From Nitrospirae bacterium CG1_02_44_142 (lineage in GTDB: Bacteria > Nitrospirota > Thermodesulfovibrionia > Thermodesulfovibrionales > UBA1546): a stretch of 7,419 nucleotides of DNA. The notes under the pieces are model-generated. The model did no database searches, was not told the origin of the DNA, and saw nothing but the letters and a program-made list of their open reading frames with translations. The stretch covers positions 1 through 7,419 of the forward strand of contig MNVK01000123.1 of the NCBI GenBank assembly GCA_001871685.1. The letters are read 5' to 3'. Below, piece after piece: positions 1 through 4,276 of the stretch. A program made the position numbers and the translations under genes. Numbering within the stretch: position 1 is the stretch's first letter; the number at the start of each line of letters is the position of its first letter.

Positions 1-140
1 GGGCGTTGCGTTAAATTGCTGAGAGCAAGTAGATACTTTTCTCTGTCTTTTTTATCGAAAAAGACTTTCTCCTTATTATTCCCCCTTTGGACTATGTGAT
101 GAGGGAATCCTACCGCTACGGCTCTTGCTATTCTCGGCAT
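1..140 (-). CDS. IS200-like / REP-associated (RAYT) Y1 transposase, N-terminal fragment running off the left edge
   Basis: Reading leftward from an ATG at 140-138, 46 uninterrupted codons run to the window edge. They begin MPRIARAVAVGFPHHIVQRG and continue with an FFDKKDREKY stretch. This matches the well-known N-terminus of the Y1 (HUH single-strand) transposase family associated with REP elements: MPRxAR, then a Gly-x-Pro-His-His-h-x-x-Arg-Gly strand, then an F-D-x-x-D-x-x-x-Y helix. Such enzymes cut and join single-stranded DNA at hairpins. The HUH pair and the catalytic Tyr should lie further along, outside the window, so activity cannot be judged. It overlaps, in antisense, the open frame that precedes the thiD remnant. 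There is no Shine-Dalgarno before the ATG, and the -10 box ends only six bases upstream. Family assignment is confident; intactness is unknown. Confidence 0.85.
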   Translation of the reverse strand, partial: MPRIARAVAVGFPHHIVQRGNNKEKVFFDKKDREKYLLALSNLTQR

Positions 141-146
141 GCAGTA

Positions 147-175
147 ATTCTACAGGGTAGTTATATTAATGTCAA
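147..175 (-). promoter_or_regulatory. Sigma70-type promoter of the RAYT transposase
   Basis: On the minus strand TTGACA (175-170) is followed by a 17-base spacer and TAGAAT (152-147): a perfect -35 and a -10 with one mismatch at ideal spacing. The transposase ATG starts seven bases after the -10 box, where transcription would be expected to begin. The mRNA is therefore probably leaderless or nearly so. Confidence 0.65.
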
Positions 176-177
176 GA

Positions 178-199
178 AATATGGGATGTGTCCCCAATT
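178..199. repeat. Imperfect palindrome at the outer end of the RAYT element
   Basis: GGGA (183-186) and TCCC (191-194) pair around a TGTG loop, and the flanks AAT (178-180) and AATT (196-199) can extend the pairing imperfectly. Y1 transposases recognise short hairpins at element ends, and this one sits between the transposase promoter and the first codons with thiD homology, so it probably marks the element boundary. The partner end lies outside the window. Confidence 0.5.
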
Positions 200-575
200 A
201 ACAAAGGTGATAACCCCGAACATCTATGAGGCATCAGTTCTGACAGGCATATCAATAAAAAATGTAACTCAGATGGAAGAAGCTGCAAAGGAACTAAGAA
301 AAATGGGGCCTGAGAATGTGGTGATAACAGGAGGGCATCTGGAAGGAGAGGCGCTTGATTTATACTATGACGGATTCAGTTTTTTCAGGATGGAGTCTGC
401 AAAGAGGGAAGGGGAATATCACGGCACAGGATGCGCCTTTTCAGCGGCTGTCACTGCTTTGCTTGCAACCGGTCATTCAACGCTTGAGTCAGTGAGGAGG
501 ACAAAGGAATTTATAGACGATGCAATAAAAAATGCTTACCATCTTGGAAAAGGAATGGGGCTGCTGAATTTGTAA
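186..575 (+). pseudogene. thiD: ThiD (hydroxymethylpyrimidine / HMP-phosphate kinase), C-terminal half only
   Basis: From about position 198 the frame reads LTKVITPNIYEASVLTG, a G-x-x-x-V-V-I-T-G-G-H-L segment (about 309-345), and HGTGCAFSAAV (420-452). These are the ThiD/ribokinase-fold substrate and anion-hole motifs, including the conserved GTGC cysteine, and the frame ends at a normal ThiD C-terminus. ThiD phosphorylates 4-amino-5-hydroxymethyl-2-methylpyrimidine and its monophosphate in thiamine synthesis. The usual protein is about 260-270 residues; only about 125 remain. The N-terminal half, including the substrate-binding GSD region, is missing. The open frame continues back to a TTG at 87, but that stretch is antisense to the transposase and has no kinase similarity. 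An in-frame ATG lies at 186. Inference: thiD was split by the RAYT element; the 5' part may lie left of the window. Confidence 0.8.
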
Positions 576-638
576 GCTCAAAGCTGAAACTTTATCACTC
601 CAAGATGCAATTTTATTGATTGGATTTTTTTGTTATGC
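576..638 (-). other. attC recombination site of cassette B (degenerate at the crossover base)
   Basis: On the minus strand the site begins with the R''-type box GCATAAC (638-632). It contains a hairpin with TCCAA/TTGGA arms and an inner CAAT/ATTG pair, then ends AGTTTCAGC followed by TTTGAGC (582-576). The nine bases AGTTTCAGC next to the core are identical to those of the attC at 1647-1737. The R'' box matches six of seven bases of the complement of the cassette's own start (GTTATGT at 1653-1647), as expected for one circular cassette. The R' box is TTTGAGC instead of GTTRRRY, i.e. a single G-to-T change at the crossover base. The internal stem is A/T-rich and weaker than that of the other attC. 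Confidence 0.6.
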
Positions 639-653
639 GGCAAATATTTATTT

Positions 654-1100
654 TCAAAGCATAGTATAAAGCTTCAGATTTTCCTTATACATTTCATAAA
701 TTTGATTATCCGTAAGTTCAAATGACTGCTTTGCATACTCATAAAAATCCCCGCCGTCCTCTGTGGGATTTGCTTGATAATATTCACAAGTTTCTTTCAT
801 TGCTCTGCGATATTCCTTTATCCCACGGTCTGTTCCTCTGTGATATACCCAATACCACAATAACCCAAGTATTGGAAAACCTATTGTAGCCGAATATCTG
901 TATGGAGAAAAAATAACAGCTATTACAGCGACAAGAAAGCAAAATGTTCTTGTTAAATTATACACTTTAGGGTTTCTCAAGTAGCCTTCTGGCGTTTCAG
1001 TCCGAAAGCCGAGTATTGTGATAACTTCCCATTGTTTTACCTTTACACCTATGACAACATAGAGGAGTGAAAAAACGATAAATATTATAAGTGTTATCAT
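654..1100 (-). CDS. Hypothetical integral membrane protein, second gene of cassette B
   Basis: This 148-residue protein has a hydrophobic N-terminal segment (about residues 1-19), two closely spaced hydrophobic segments (about 51-66 and 70-87), and a charged, helical C-terminal half rich in Glu, Lys and Tyr (about 88-148). It probably sits in the inner membrane with the tail in the cytoplasm. I do not recognise a family. Its ATG overlaps the stop of the upstream gene in an ATGA arrangement (1100-1097) and has no clear Shine-Dalgarno of its own, so it is probably translationally coupled to that gene. The attC of the cassette begins 16 bases after the stop codon, which is normal for a cassette. 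A joint function with the 165-residue protein is inferred only from the overlap. Confidence 0.75.
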   Translation of the reverse strand: MITLIIFIVFSLLYVVIGVKVKQWEVITILGFRTETPEGYLRNPKVYNLTRTFCFLVAVIAVIFSPYRYSATIGFPILGLLWYWVYHRGTDRGIKEYRRAMKETCEYYQANPTEDGGDFYEYAKQSFELTDNQIYEMYKENLKLYTML

Positions 1101-1594
1101 ATAGGCAATTGACTGACTTTAGTATTTAAATAATCCAAAAGCAGATGGGGGGTATAATTGGCATCCGCTTCCCATGCAAAAATTTCATTCTTCCCAGAAT
1201 CGAATCCGAGTTCATAATTTTTGATGTCTTCTGCGACTTTATTTAAGTGTTCAGGCTTTAGGTTGCTATTTTGATTTTCAATAAGAGATTTGCCTAACTT
1301 GTGGGCTTCAAGTTTGGCATCGAAAAATTTAACGCCTGAAGATGGGAATATACCTGAAAGAATTCTTTCAAGATATTTTCTTTTCAATTTTTTATCTTCA
1401 AATAAATAAGTTAACTTTGGAGTAATAAAGCCTAACATATAACCAGCAGAGAACATGCTATTAATTCTCTCATTAAAATTGTCATTATTAAGAATATCTC
1501 TTGCGGCCGAAATTTGCTTGAACAGTTCTTCTCCAACTTTGTGAACCTCAGTCTCTTTTTTGAGAATATCTTTTGATTTTAAGAAGTCAAACAT
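1097..1594 (-). CDS. Hypothetical soluble helical protein, first gene of cassette B
   Basis: This 165-residue protein is of unknown family. It starts MFDFLKSKDILKKE, is rich in Lys, Glu, Leu and Asn, and appears mostly helical. One mildly hydrophobic stretch (about residues 46-65, AGYMLGFITPKLTYLF region) is not a convincing membrane span. No catalytic motif or cysteine pair is visible. The start is well supported: GAGGAGGT lies seven bases upstream of the ATG (Shine-Dalgarno on the minus strand around 1608-1602). The distance from the cassette's left boundary (1652) to the ATG is about 58 bases, a typical short cassette leader. The stop overlaps the next gene by four bases, so the two form a bicistronic cassette. 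Toxin-antitoxin or defence roles are common among cassette genes, but nothing seen here demonstrates one. Confidence 0.78.
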   Translation of the reverse strand: MFDFLKSKDILKKETEVHKVGEELFKQISAARDILNNDNFNERINSMFSAGYMLGFITPKLTYLFEDKKLKRKYLERILSGIFPSSGVKFFDAKLEAHKLGKSLIENQNSNLKPEHLNKVAEDIKNYELGFDSGKNEIFAWEADANYTPHLLLDYLNTKVSQLPI

Positions 1595-1599
1595 TGCTG

Positions 1600-1608
1600 T
1601 AACCTCCT
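1600..1608 (-). promoter_or_regulatory. Strong Shine-Dalgarno of the first cassette B gene
   Basis: GAGGAGGTT on the minus strand lies about seven bases before the ATG at 1594. It is the best ribosome site in the cassette array and fixes the start of the 165-residue protein; the overlapping second gene depends on it through coupling. Confidence 0.7.
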
Positions 1609-1646
1609 CTCATTCCAATGTCAATTAATTTTTTCACTAATTTTTC

Positions 1647-1737
1647 ACATAACGCTGAAACTAAGGCGCAGGGGGACAGGCGAATGAACGAAAACAAAAA
1701 GCGTTTATTCCCTGTCGCCTTGAGTGCCTTGTTGTGC
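1647..1737 (-). other. attC recombination site (59-base-element type) of cassette A
   Basis: On the minus strand the 91-bp site runs from R'' GCACAAC (1737-1731) to R' GTTATGT (1653-1647). Between them lie two nine-base unpaired spacers (1730-1722 and 1662-1654), then a long imperfect stem. On the plus strand AAGGCG and GACAGG (1663-1680) pair with CCTGTC and GCCTT (1711-1721), leaving bulged bases. GAATGAACG (1682-1690) pairs with CGTTTATTC (1702-1710) with one G-T wobble, around an A-rich loop (1691-1701). R boxes, unpaired spacer, paired L region with extrahelical bases and a variable terminal loop are the recognised attC architecture. The order on the minus strand resembles classical sites: a box ending in AAC, then a TCAAG-like L'' and an AGCGTTA end. 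Confidence 0.75.
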
Positions 1738-1749
1738 ATATTTGTTTCT

Positions 1750-2154
1750 TCATTTTTTAATAAATTCCGCCCCGCATTTTGGACACTGAAAAGGATTTCT
1801 ATTTGTGTGCAGTTCTATCTCTTTAAATTGAAGAATACATGCAGTGCAGTAAGGTTTGCTTTCGGTTCTGGATTTGAGATAACCCATGCTTCTATCGAAC
1901 GTGTATTTGGAAAAGATACTAAGTTGGCTACTTTGTTTGGCAATCTGTTCTTGTTGCTCGTTACTTTTATCTTTAAGATTAAGAATTATCGCTTGAGATT
2001 CAGAATCTTTTGTAATCAATATGTCATTTTGTTTCTTCAACACAGAAGTGATAGATTTGCTGCGAGGTTGGCGGAGATAATGAGCCAAAAAAAGACCAAT
2101 AATGGTGATGAGAATGCCAACTGTCCATAGATATGTTGATAATTCAATCATCAT
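1750..2154 (-). CDS. Membrane-anchored zinc-ribbon protein of cassette A
   Basis: This 134-residue protein has one N-terminal transmembrane helix (about residues 7-26). A charged and Gln-rich segment follows that could form a coiled coil (about 30-80). The C-terminus is a zinc ribbon with two CxxC knuckles (Cys103/Cys106 in YCTAC and Cys124/Cys127 in CPKCGAEF). The likely topology is a short anchor with a cytoplasmic zinc-binding tail. The family is not recognised beyond this architecture. It is the only gene of cassette A: the ATG lies 15 bases inside the cassette boundary at 2169, and the attC follows 13 bases after the stop. There is only a weak AAGATAA-type ribosome site, and a second ATG is the next codon. 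Expression is probably driven by the promoter at 2212-2240, outside the cassette. Confidence 0.75.
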   Translation of the reverse strand: MMIELSTYLWTVGILITIIGLFLAHYLRQPRSKSITSVLKKQNDILITKDSESQAIILNLKDKSNEQQEQIAKQSSQLSIFSKYTFDRSMGYLKSRTESKPYCTACILQFKEIELHTNRNPFQCPKCGAEFIKK

Positions 2155-2163
2155 TTATCTTAT

Positions 2164-2170
2164 GCACAAC
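2164..2170 (-). other. Outer cassette insertion boundary (GTTRRRY-like core)
   Basis: GTTGTGC on the minus strand (2170-2164) is the exact complement of the R'' box of cassette A at 1737-1731. The crossover would fall between G2170 and T2169. No attC-like stem or GCTGAAACT block lies on the far side, so this junction is either an attI remnant or a secondary target, not another attC. Confidence 0.55.
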
Positions 2171-2211
2171 AATTAATAGACGACTTACCTTTAAATAAGG
2201 TATTAGAATAA

Positions 2212-2240
2212 ATTATATTTAAAAACCTGATAATTTGCAA
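2212..2240 (-). promoter_or_regulatory. Sigma70-type promoter reading into the cassette array
   Basis: On the minus strand TTGCAA (2240-2235), a 17-base spacer, then a perfect TATAAT (2217-2212). Transcription would start near 2205 and enter cassette A across the insertion boundary at 2170, the role a Pc promoter plays in integrons. It lies in the 156-bp gap between the zinc-ribbon gene and mtgA. The gap also holds a 6-bp inverted repeat (TACCTT/AAGGTA, around 2187-2203) and no clear plus-strand promoter for mtgA. Confidence 0.55.
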
Positions 2241-2310
2241 TGAAAAGATTCCTTTAAATACAAGCCTCTCAATACTTATTTTTCAATCAGATGCTAAAAT
2301 ACTATCTGCT

Positions 2311-3126
2311 ATGAGAAGAAGAAAAAGAAAAAAGAGTTCGTTTAAAAAGATATGCTGGATTCTTGTTGTTTTCATAATCTCCGGTATTTCTGCCTATCTC
2401 TATTTCAGTTTCCCTGATATTGAAAGCCTCAAAAGACACAATCCCAGGAAAACTGCTTTTATGGAATACAGGGGAAGGGAATGGAAAAGGCAGGGCAAAA
2501 AATACAAGGTTCAGCAAAGGTGGGTTCCTATCTCGCAGGTATCTCCATATCTCATTAAGGCTGTGCTTATTGCCGAAGATGACAAGTTCTGGAGCCACGA
2601 GGGTTTTGATTATGAGGCGATGCAGAAGGCAATAGAGAAAGATATCAAGGCAAAGAAATTCAAGCTCGGAGGAAGCACTATATCACAGCAGCTTGCAAAA
2701 AATCTTTATCTCTCGCCGTCAAAAAATCCTGTTAGGAAAATAAAAGAGGCAATTGTCACATGGAGGATGGAAAAGATACTTAGCAAGAAAAGAATTCTTG
2801 AATTATACCTCAATGCAGCAGAGTGGGGAGATGCGGGGATATTCGGCATAGAGGCTGCCGCGCGGCATTATTACGGTAAGTCTGCCTCTTCCCTTACTCC
2901 TGAAGAATCTGCCAGACTCGCATCTGTGCTCCCGAATCCGAGAAGGTATAATCCTCTCAGCGGTTCAAAATATGTAGTGAACCGCTCAAATCTGATTTAC
3001 AGCATAATGATAAAGAGGGGCATTGTTGTGCCTGAATACGAAGAAGTTTGGGGGAATGAAAATAAAGAAGAAAATCCGCCTGACTCGGCAGGCCGGGAAG
3101 AAAATCCACAGCCTGCGAATCAGTAA
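2311..3126 (+). CDS. mtgA: Monofunctional biosynthetic peptidoglycan transglycosylase
   Basis: GT51 glycosyltransferase that polymerises lipid II into glycan strands at the outer face of the inner membrane. The 271-residue protein has a basic N-terminus (MRRRKRKK), one signal-anchor helix (about residues 13-34) and a complete GT51 domain. Motif 1 is AEDDKFWSHEG, with the presumed catalytic Glu89. Motif 2 is GGSTISQQLAKNLYLS (about 120-135). Motif 3 is the KIKEAIVTWRMEKILSKKRI segment (about 143-162), leading into ELYLN with the second conserved Glu164. The GIFGIEAAARHYYGK segment (about 176-190) is also typical. No transpeptidase domain follows, so it is monofunctional and of normal length. 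A short Glu/Pro/Asn-rich tail (about 248-271) is unusual but probably disordered. The ATG at 2311 puts the basic cluster just before the helix; no good Shine-Dalgarno is visible. Confidence 0.93.
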   Translation: MRRRKRKKSSFKKICWILVVFIISGISAYLYFSFPDIESLKRHNPRKTAFMEYRGREWKRQGKKYKVQQRWVPISQVSPYLIKAVLIAEDDKFWSHEGFDYEAMQKAIEKDIKAKKFKLGGSTISQQLAKNLYLSPSKNPVRKIKEAIVTWRMEKILSKKRILELYLNAAEWGDAGIFGIEAAARHYYGKSASSLTPEESARLASVLPNPRRYNPLSGSKYVVNRSNLIYSIMIKRGIVVPEYEEVWGNENKEENPPDSAGREENPQPANQ

Positions 3127-3161
3127 TATAAGCCCTCGCCTTTTCCGATAAAAATGCTCCG

Positions 3162-3284
3162 TTATTTCTTTTTCTTTTTTGCTGTTTTTTTCTTTGCAGT
3201 TGTTTTCTTAACAGTTGTTTTCTTCGCTGTTTTCTTTTTTGCAGCGCATTTGGTTTTTGCTTTATGTCCCGGTTTACATGCCAT
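3162..3284 (-). CDS. 40-residue lysine-rich, histone H1-like small protein
   Basis: A 40-codon gene reads leftward from the ATG at 3284. After an N-terminal part with Cys3, His7 and Cys13 (MACKPGHKAKTKCAA), residues 16-40 form five exact pentads: KKKTA, KKTTV, KKTTA, KKKTA, KKKKK. Such Lys/Ala/Thr repeats are typical of bacterial H1-like tails that bind DNA non-specifically, so a nucleoid-associated role is inferred. Expression signals are unusually good: AGGAGGTG ends six bases before the ATG, and a near-consensus promoter lies at 3318-3346. It converges with mtgA, with 35 bases between the two stop codons and no clear terminator between them. Low sequence complexity makes homology assignment unreliable. 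The plus strand here reads as a Phe-rich artefact. Confidence 0.8.
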   Translation of the reverse strand: MACKPGHKAKTKCAAKKKTAKKTTVKKTTAKKKTAKKKKK

Positions 3285-3290
3285 TTTCTT

Positions 3291-3299
3291 CACCTCCTT
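3291..3299 (-). promoter_or_regulatory. Near-perfect Shine-Dalgarno of the lysine-rich small gene
   Basis: AAGGAGGTG on the minus strand, six bases from the ATG at 3284. It decides the start and is the main argument, with the promoter, that this short low-complexity frame is really translated. Confidence 0.8.
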
Positions 3300-3317
3300 A
3301 ATTTTTTTTCTGTTTCA

Positions 3318-3346
3318 AATATATCACGCGGATTAATTGCTGTCAA
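3318..3346 (-). promoter_or_regulatory. Strong sigma70-type promoter of the lysine-rich small gene
   Basis: On the minus strand TTGACA (3346-3341), a 17-base spacer, then TATATT (3323-3318). The -35 is perfect and the -10 has one mismatch. The predicted transcript starts near 3311, giving a leader of about 27 bases that contains the Shine-Dalgarno. This suggests abundant expression. Confidence 0.7.
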
Positions 3347-3475
3347 ATGAAAAAGTCAAATAATAGGGCTTGCCTTTCGCTTAAATAAAGAAAAATGAAT
3401 GGTAATTTCTTCATGCGATTTGTTAAAATAAACAACTATGGAATCAGCAGTTTAGCATTAGGGCCGAATAAAATA

Positions 3476-4234
3476 ATGTTTAAATTTTTATTAGTAATCT
3501 CATTTATGGCTGTGCCTTCAGCCGCCTTTGCGTGGGGGCCTCTGACACATATCTATCTGGGCAGCGAGCTCTATTACCTCGGTTCGCTTCTTCCTGCGGG
3601 AATCTATGCGCTGATGAAAAAATACAAAAGCGATTTCCTTTACGGCAACCTGATGGCGGATATTATTGTCGGCAAGAAGTATCTGCCTGATAAGAAGAGT
3701 TCGCACAATTGGGATGTGGCGCTGGGTCTTTTTGAGGCTGCCAGGACGCAGCAGCAGAAGGCGTTTGTTTATGGCTACATGAGCCATCTTGCCGCTGATA
3801 CTGTTGCGCATGAGATGCTGACGGCAGGGAAAAAAAATGTCGGGCATACATTCCTTGAACTTAAGGCAGACAGCATTGTTGACAAAAAATACTGGTTTCA
3901 GGCAGTTGCAATAGATAAAAAAGTTCAGCTAAGGAATGATACTTTTCTTGAGGCATCTCTGGAGACCGCTATATTTTCCTTTAAAACGAATAAGCGGATT
4001 CTTAAAAGTGTGGTGTTAATTTCAGGGCTTCATCAGAAGAGATTCAGCAGTTTTATTGACAGGAATATTCTAATTGCTCCCGGTTATAAGAAAGACAATA
4101 TAAAGAGACTTCAGGAAAAATCATTGGACAGAATGGTTGACCTTCTTCAGAATGGCGCAGATTCGGCAGTCTTGAAGAAGAATCCGCTTGGCAGCCATAT
4201 ACATAAAAAGCATTTCAAAAATTATCTAATCTGA
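3476..4234 (+). CDS. Exported zinc-dependent phospholipase C family protein
   Basis: The start is placed at the internal ATG (3476), because the next 19 residues form a clean Sec signal peptide ending SAAFA, with cleavage before Trp20. In zinc phospholipase C enzymes the free N-terminal Trp of the mature protein is itself a zinc ligand, and here mature Trp is followed by GPLTH. Other ligand-like residues in family order: Asp62 in NLMADI, His77 in SHNW, His104/Asp108/His112 in HLAADTVAH, and His124/Glu128 in GHTFLELKAD. The family hydrolyses phospholipids outside the cytoplasm, but many members with this spacing are uncharacterised, so the substrate is unknown. The open frame continues upstream to ATG 3395; that 27-residue extension would bury the signal peptide and is disfavoured. 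moeA starts 42 bp downstream, so co-transcription is possible. Confidence 0.82.
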   Translation: MFKFLLVISFMAVPSAAFAWGPLTHIYLGSELYYLGSLLPAGIYALMKKYKSDFLYGNLMADIIVGKKYLPDKKSSHNWDVALGLFEAARTQQQKAFVYGYMSHLAADTVAHEMLTAGKKNVGHTFLELKADSIVDKKYWFQAVAIDKKVQLRNDTFLEASLETAIFSFKTNKRILKSVVLISGLHQKRFSSFIDRNILIAPGYKKDNIKRLQEKSLDRMVDLLQNGADSAVLKKNPLGSHIHKKHFKNYLI

Positions 4235-4276
4235 ACCGGCTTTTAACAAATAATCTTAGGCTGAGAAGAAGGGCGT

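Larger units (their letters stand above)
582..2169 (-). mobile_element. Array of two integron-type gene cassettes without an integrase
   Basis: Cassette A runs from about 2169 to 1653 (zinc-ribbon gene plus attC) and cassette B from 1652 to about 582 (two overlapping genes plus attC). All genes share one orientation and each cassette ends in an attC-like site, the standard cassette layout. Each cassette's first bases complement its own R'' box: GTTGTGC at 2170-2164 with GCACAAC at 1737-1731 (7/7), and GTTATGT at 1653-1647 with GCATAAC at 638-632 (6/7). No intI is present; the tyrosine recombinase at 5661-6740 belongs to a different family and element. The array therefore looks like a cluster of attC sites lacking an integrase, or cassettes inserted at a secondary site between thiD and mtgA. 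Confidence 0.7.

Noticed and set aside
87..185. Front part of the plus-strand frame leading into thiD, starting at a TTG.
   Set aside because: It has no ThiD similarity, no ribosome site, and is fully explained as the antisense of the transposase start and promoter.
1618..2130. Plus-strand open frame of 170 codons opposite the zinc-ribbon gene.
   Set aside because: It runs through the attC stem and is antisense to a gene with clear TM and CxxC features; the product has a shadow-like Phe/Leu-rich composition.
3154..3336. Plus-strand Phe/Val-rich 60-codon frame.
   Set aside because: It is the complement of the Lys-rich gene, whose promoter and Shine-Dalgarno are on the minus strand.
3395..3475. 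Longer N-terminus for the phospholipase C-like protein.
   Set aside because: It would place 27 residues ahead of a canonical signal peptide and prevent the mature N-terminal Trp; it also lacks a good ribosome site.
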